Source of the DNA: CAIOYC01 sp965277345 | GTDB taxonomy: Bacteria > Pseudomonadota > Alphaproteobacteria > Caulobacterales > Caulobacteraceae | Reading direction: 5' to 3' | DNA length: 64,000 nt | Assembly: GCA_965277345.1 (NCBI GenBank) | Contig: CBDICI010000004.1 | Coordinates: 1,054,001-1,118,000 of the forward strand | Part shown: positions 62,722 to 64,000 of the stretch, piece by piece | How positions within the stretch are numbered: position 1 is the stretch's first letter | Layout of the letters: each line of letters starts with the position of its first letter | The notes under the pieces: model-generated | The model's database searches: none | Seen by the model: only the letters and a program-made list of their open reading frames with translations | What the model was told of the DNA's origin: nothing | Position numbers and translations under genes: made by a program

Positions 62722-63888
62722 ATGGAGGAATTGCGCAATCCTTTCGCCCCCGGGGCGGGCAGCCCGCCGCCGGCGCTGGCCGGTCGCGGCGAACTCCTCT
62801 CGCGCGCCGAACTGATCTTCGCCCGGGCGAAGGCGGGACGTCACGCCAAGAGTATGATCCTGATCGGCCTCCGGGGCGTGGGGAAAACCGTCCTGCTCAA
62901 TCGCTTCGGCGAGATCGCGCGTGAAGGCGGCTACCACGCGGTCATGGTGGAGGCGCCTGAAGGCAAGTCTCTCGCCACATTGCTCGTTCCTCATTTGCGA
63001 AGTCTTCTGGGCCGCCTGGACGCCATGGGCGCCCTCGACACGGCCGTAAAGCGCGCCTGGCGCGTCCTGAAGAGCTTTGTCGGCACGATCAAACTCAAGG
63101 CCTATGACGTGGAGATCAGCCTCGATCCCGAGATCGGCGCTGCGGACAGCGGCGATTTGGACACGGATCTAGCCGACCTGCTGGAGGCCGTCGGCCAGGC
63201 TGCCGCGGCACGGAAGACCGCTGTCGCGCTCATCATCGACGAGCTTCAATATCTGCCGGACAGCGAGCTTGGCGCGCTGATCATGGCCATCCATCGCGTG
63301 TCGCAACGCAGTCTTCCCCTGGTGCTGATCGGGGCCGGCCTGCCCCAACTGGTGGGCGCGGCCGGGCGATCCAAATCCTATGCCGAACGCCTGTTCGACT
63401 ATCCCAAGATCGGCCCCCTCTCCGCGCCGGATTCGCGCAAGGCGCTCGCCGATCCCGTCATCGCGGAGGGCGCCCGCTTTTCAAACGCCGCGCTGGAGGA
63501 GATCATCGCCGTCACCGACGGCTATCCCTACTTCCTGCAGGAGTGGGGCTACCGGGCCTGGAATGAGGCCGCCCCGGATGTGATCGACCTCGCGGCGGTC
63601 AAGGCGGCGACACCGCAGGCGCTCGCCAACCTCGATACGAGCTTCTTCCGCGTCCGCTTCGACCGCCTCACGCCGGCTGAAAAGCTCTATCTGAAGGCCA
63701 TGGCGAACCTCGGTCCAGGCCCCCATCGCTCAGGCGATATCGCCGATCAACTTGGCGTGGAGGTAAAGTCCGTCGCACCCCGCCGGAACGGCCTGATCAA
63801 GAAAGGCATGATCTACAGCCCCGCCCACGGCGACACGGCCTTCACCGTTCCCCTTTTCGATCAGTTCATGCGGCGGACGATGCCTTGA
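62722..63888 (+). CDS. Standalone AAA-family ATPase (ORC/archaeal-ATPase-like)
   Basis: 388 residues. An N-terminal NPF/GR motif (NPFAPGAG, LAGRGELL), Walker A GLRGVGKT (about 49-56), Walker B ALIIDELQYL (about 168-177), sensor-like VLIGAGLPQL (about 207), then a helical lid and a C-terminal winged helix (about 315-385: LTPAEKLYLKAMANLG...SGDIADQLGVEVKSVAPRRNGLIKKGMI). Resembles ATP-binding proteins of unknown function sometimes linked to mobile or defence contexts. No partner gene is adjacent. Confidence 0.82.
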   Translation: MEELRNPFAPGAGSPPPALAGRGELLSRAELIFARAKAGRHAKSMILIGLRGVGKTVLLNRFGEIAREGGYHAVMVEAPEGKSLATLLVPHLRSLLGRLDAMGALDTAVKRAWRVLKSFVGTIKLKAYDVEISLDPEIGAADSGDLDTDLADLLEAVGQAAAARKTAVALIIDELQYLPDSELGALIMAIHRVSQRSLPLVLIGAGLPQLVGAAGRSKSYAERLFDYPKIGPLSAPDSRKALADPVIAEGARFSNAALEEIIAVTDGYPYFLQEWGYRAWNEAAPDVIDLAAVKAATPQALANLDTSFFRVRFDRLTPAEKLYLKAMANLGPGPHRSGDIADQLGVEVKSVAPRRNGLIKKGMIYSPAHGDTAFTVPLFDQFMRRTMP

Positions 63889-64000
63889 TCACCGCCGCCG
63901 CTGCCTGCGCACGCCGGCCTTGCCCTTGGGGCGGGAGAAGCGGACCACCTTGCGGGCTTCGGCTTCCTCCTCTTCCGTCCGAGGAGTGACGATCCGGCGC
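63889..64000 (-). CDS. Partial gene, C-terminus only
   Basis: The minus strand reads an open frame from the window edge to TGA 63889-63891. It encodes at least 36 residues, acidic then strongly basic (TEEEEAEARKVVRFSRP, RRQRRR). It has the look of the charged tail of a nucleic-acid-binding protein. The rest is outside the window. It abuts the ATPase gene's stop. Confidence 0.55.
   Translation of the reverse strand, partial: RRIVTPRTEEEEAEARKVVRFSRPKGKAGVRRQRRR

Overview
The window is high-GC DNA from an alphaproteobacterium, most likely Caulobacterales (Caulobacter/Phenylobacterium-like). That placement is inferred from gene content: a coxBA-ctaB-ctaG cluster, a coiled-coil porin, N-acyl-D-amino-acid deacylase, several thiolase/acyl-CoA dehydrogenase genes, and CTCCCCC-type and CTTCGACAAGCTC-type interspersed palindromes. 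Genes are densely packed with many 4-5 base stop/start overlaps.

Left chromosomal part (1-22.4 kb): a secreted low-complexity Gly/Tyr-rich protein, an SH3 protein, a 2-hydroxyacid dehydrogenase, a thiolase, a Crp/Fnr regulator with a DUF6894 protein, a porin with a clear terminator, tRNA-Ala(CGC), a small-protein/nucleotidyltransferase group, an M28 peptidase coupled to thiD, an ArsR regulator with a tandem SRPBCC protein, an amidase, a LemA/TPM/TPM membrane cluster, a DapA-like aldolase, a WYL regulator with a Tat-exported ABM protein, a DUF2252 protein and an N-acyl-D-amino-acid deacylase.

Island (about 22.39-41.90 kb, 19.5 kb): this looks like an integrated, decaying plasmid. A replication-initiator gene is split, with its N-terminal half at the left end and its C-terminal half at the right end, in the order expected if a circle was opened inside it. 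Both junctions carry the same 10-mer AGCTCGGGAT, and joining the two outside flanks rebuilds a host interspersed repeat. Inside are parA plus a ribbon-helix-helix partner with three CGTGCTAGCACG palindromes, a toxin-antitoxin pair with a frameshifted toxin, a serine resolvase, a Ti-type TraA relaxase, traD, a broken traG, and metal cargo. The cargo is dmeR (amber codon)-dmeF, an acyltransferase, a permease divergent from a CsoR-like repressor, a copper operon (copC-copD-TolC-multicopper oxidase-CopC-like) rich in Met/His tails, and a divergent CnrYXH-like anti-sigma/sensor/ECF-sigma module.

Right chromosomal part (41.98-64 kb): an M28/PA peptidase, a second thiolase, a C5-cytosine methyltransferase-cysK-vsr group, a hybrid histidine kinase, a MerR-acyl-CoA dehydrogenase-OsmC operon, the cytochrome oxidase cluster coxB-coxA-ctaB-small TM protein-ctaG (no subunit III follows), a glycine-zipper protein, a PAP2 phosphatase with a dienelactone-hydrolase-like protein, a POT transporter, a hypothetical secreted protein, a deoxyhypusine-synthase-like enzyme, an AAA ATPase behind an AT-rich repeat-laden promoter, and a partial gene running off the end.
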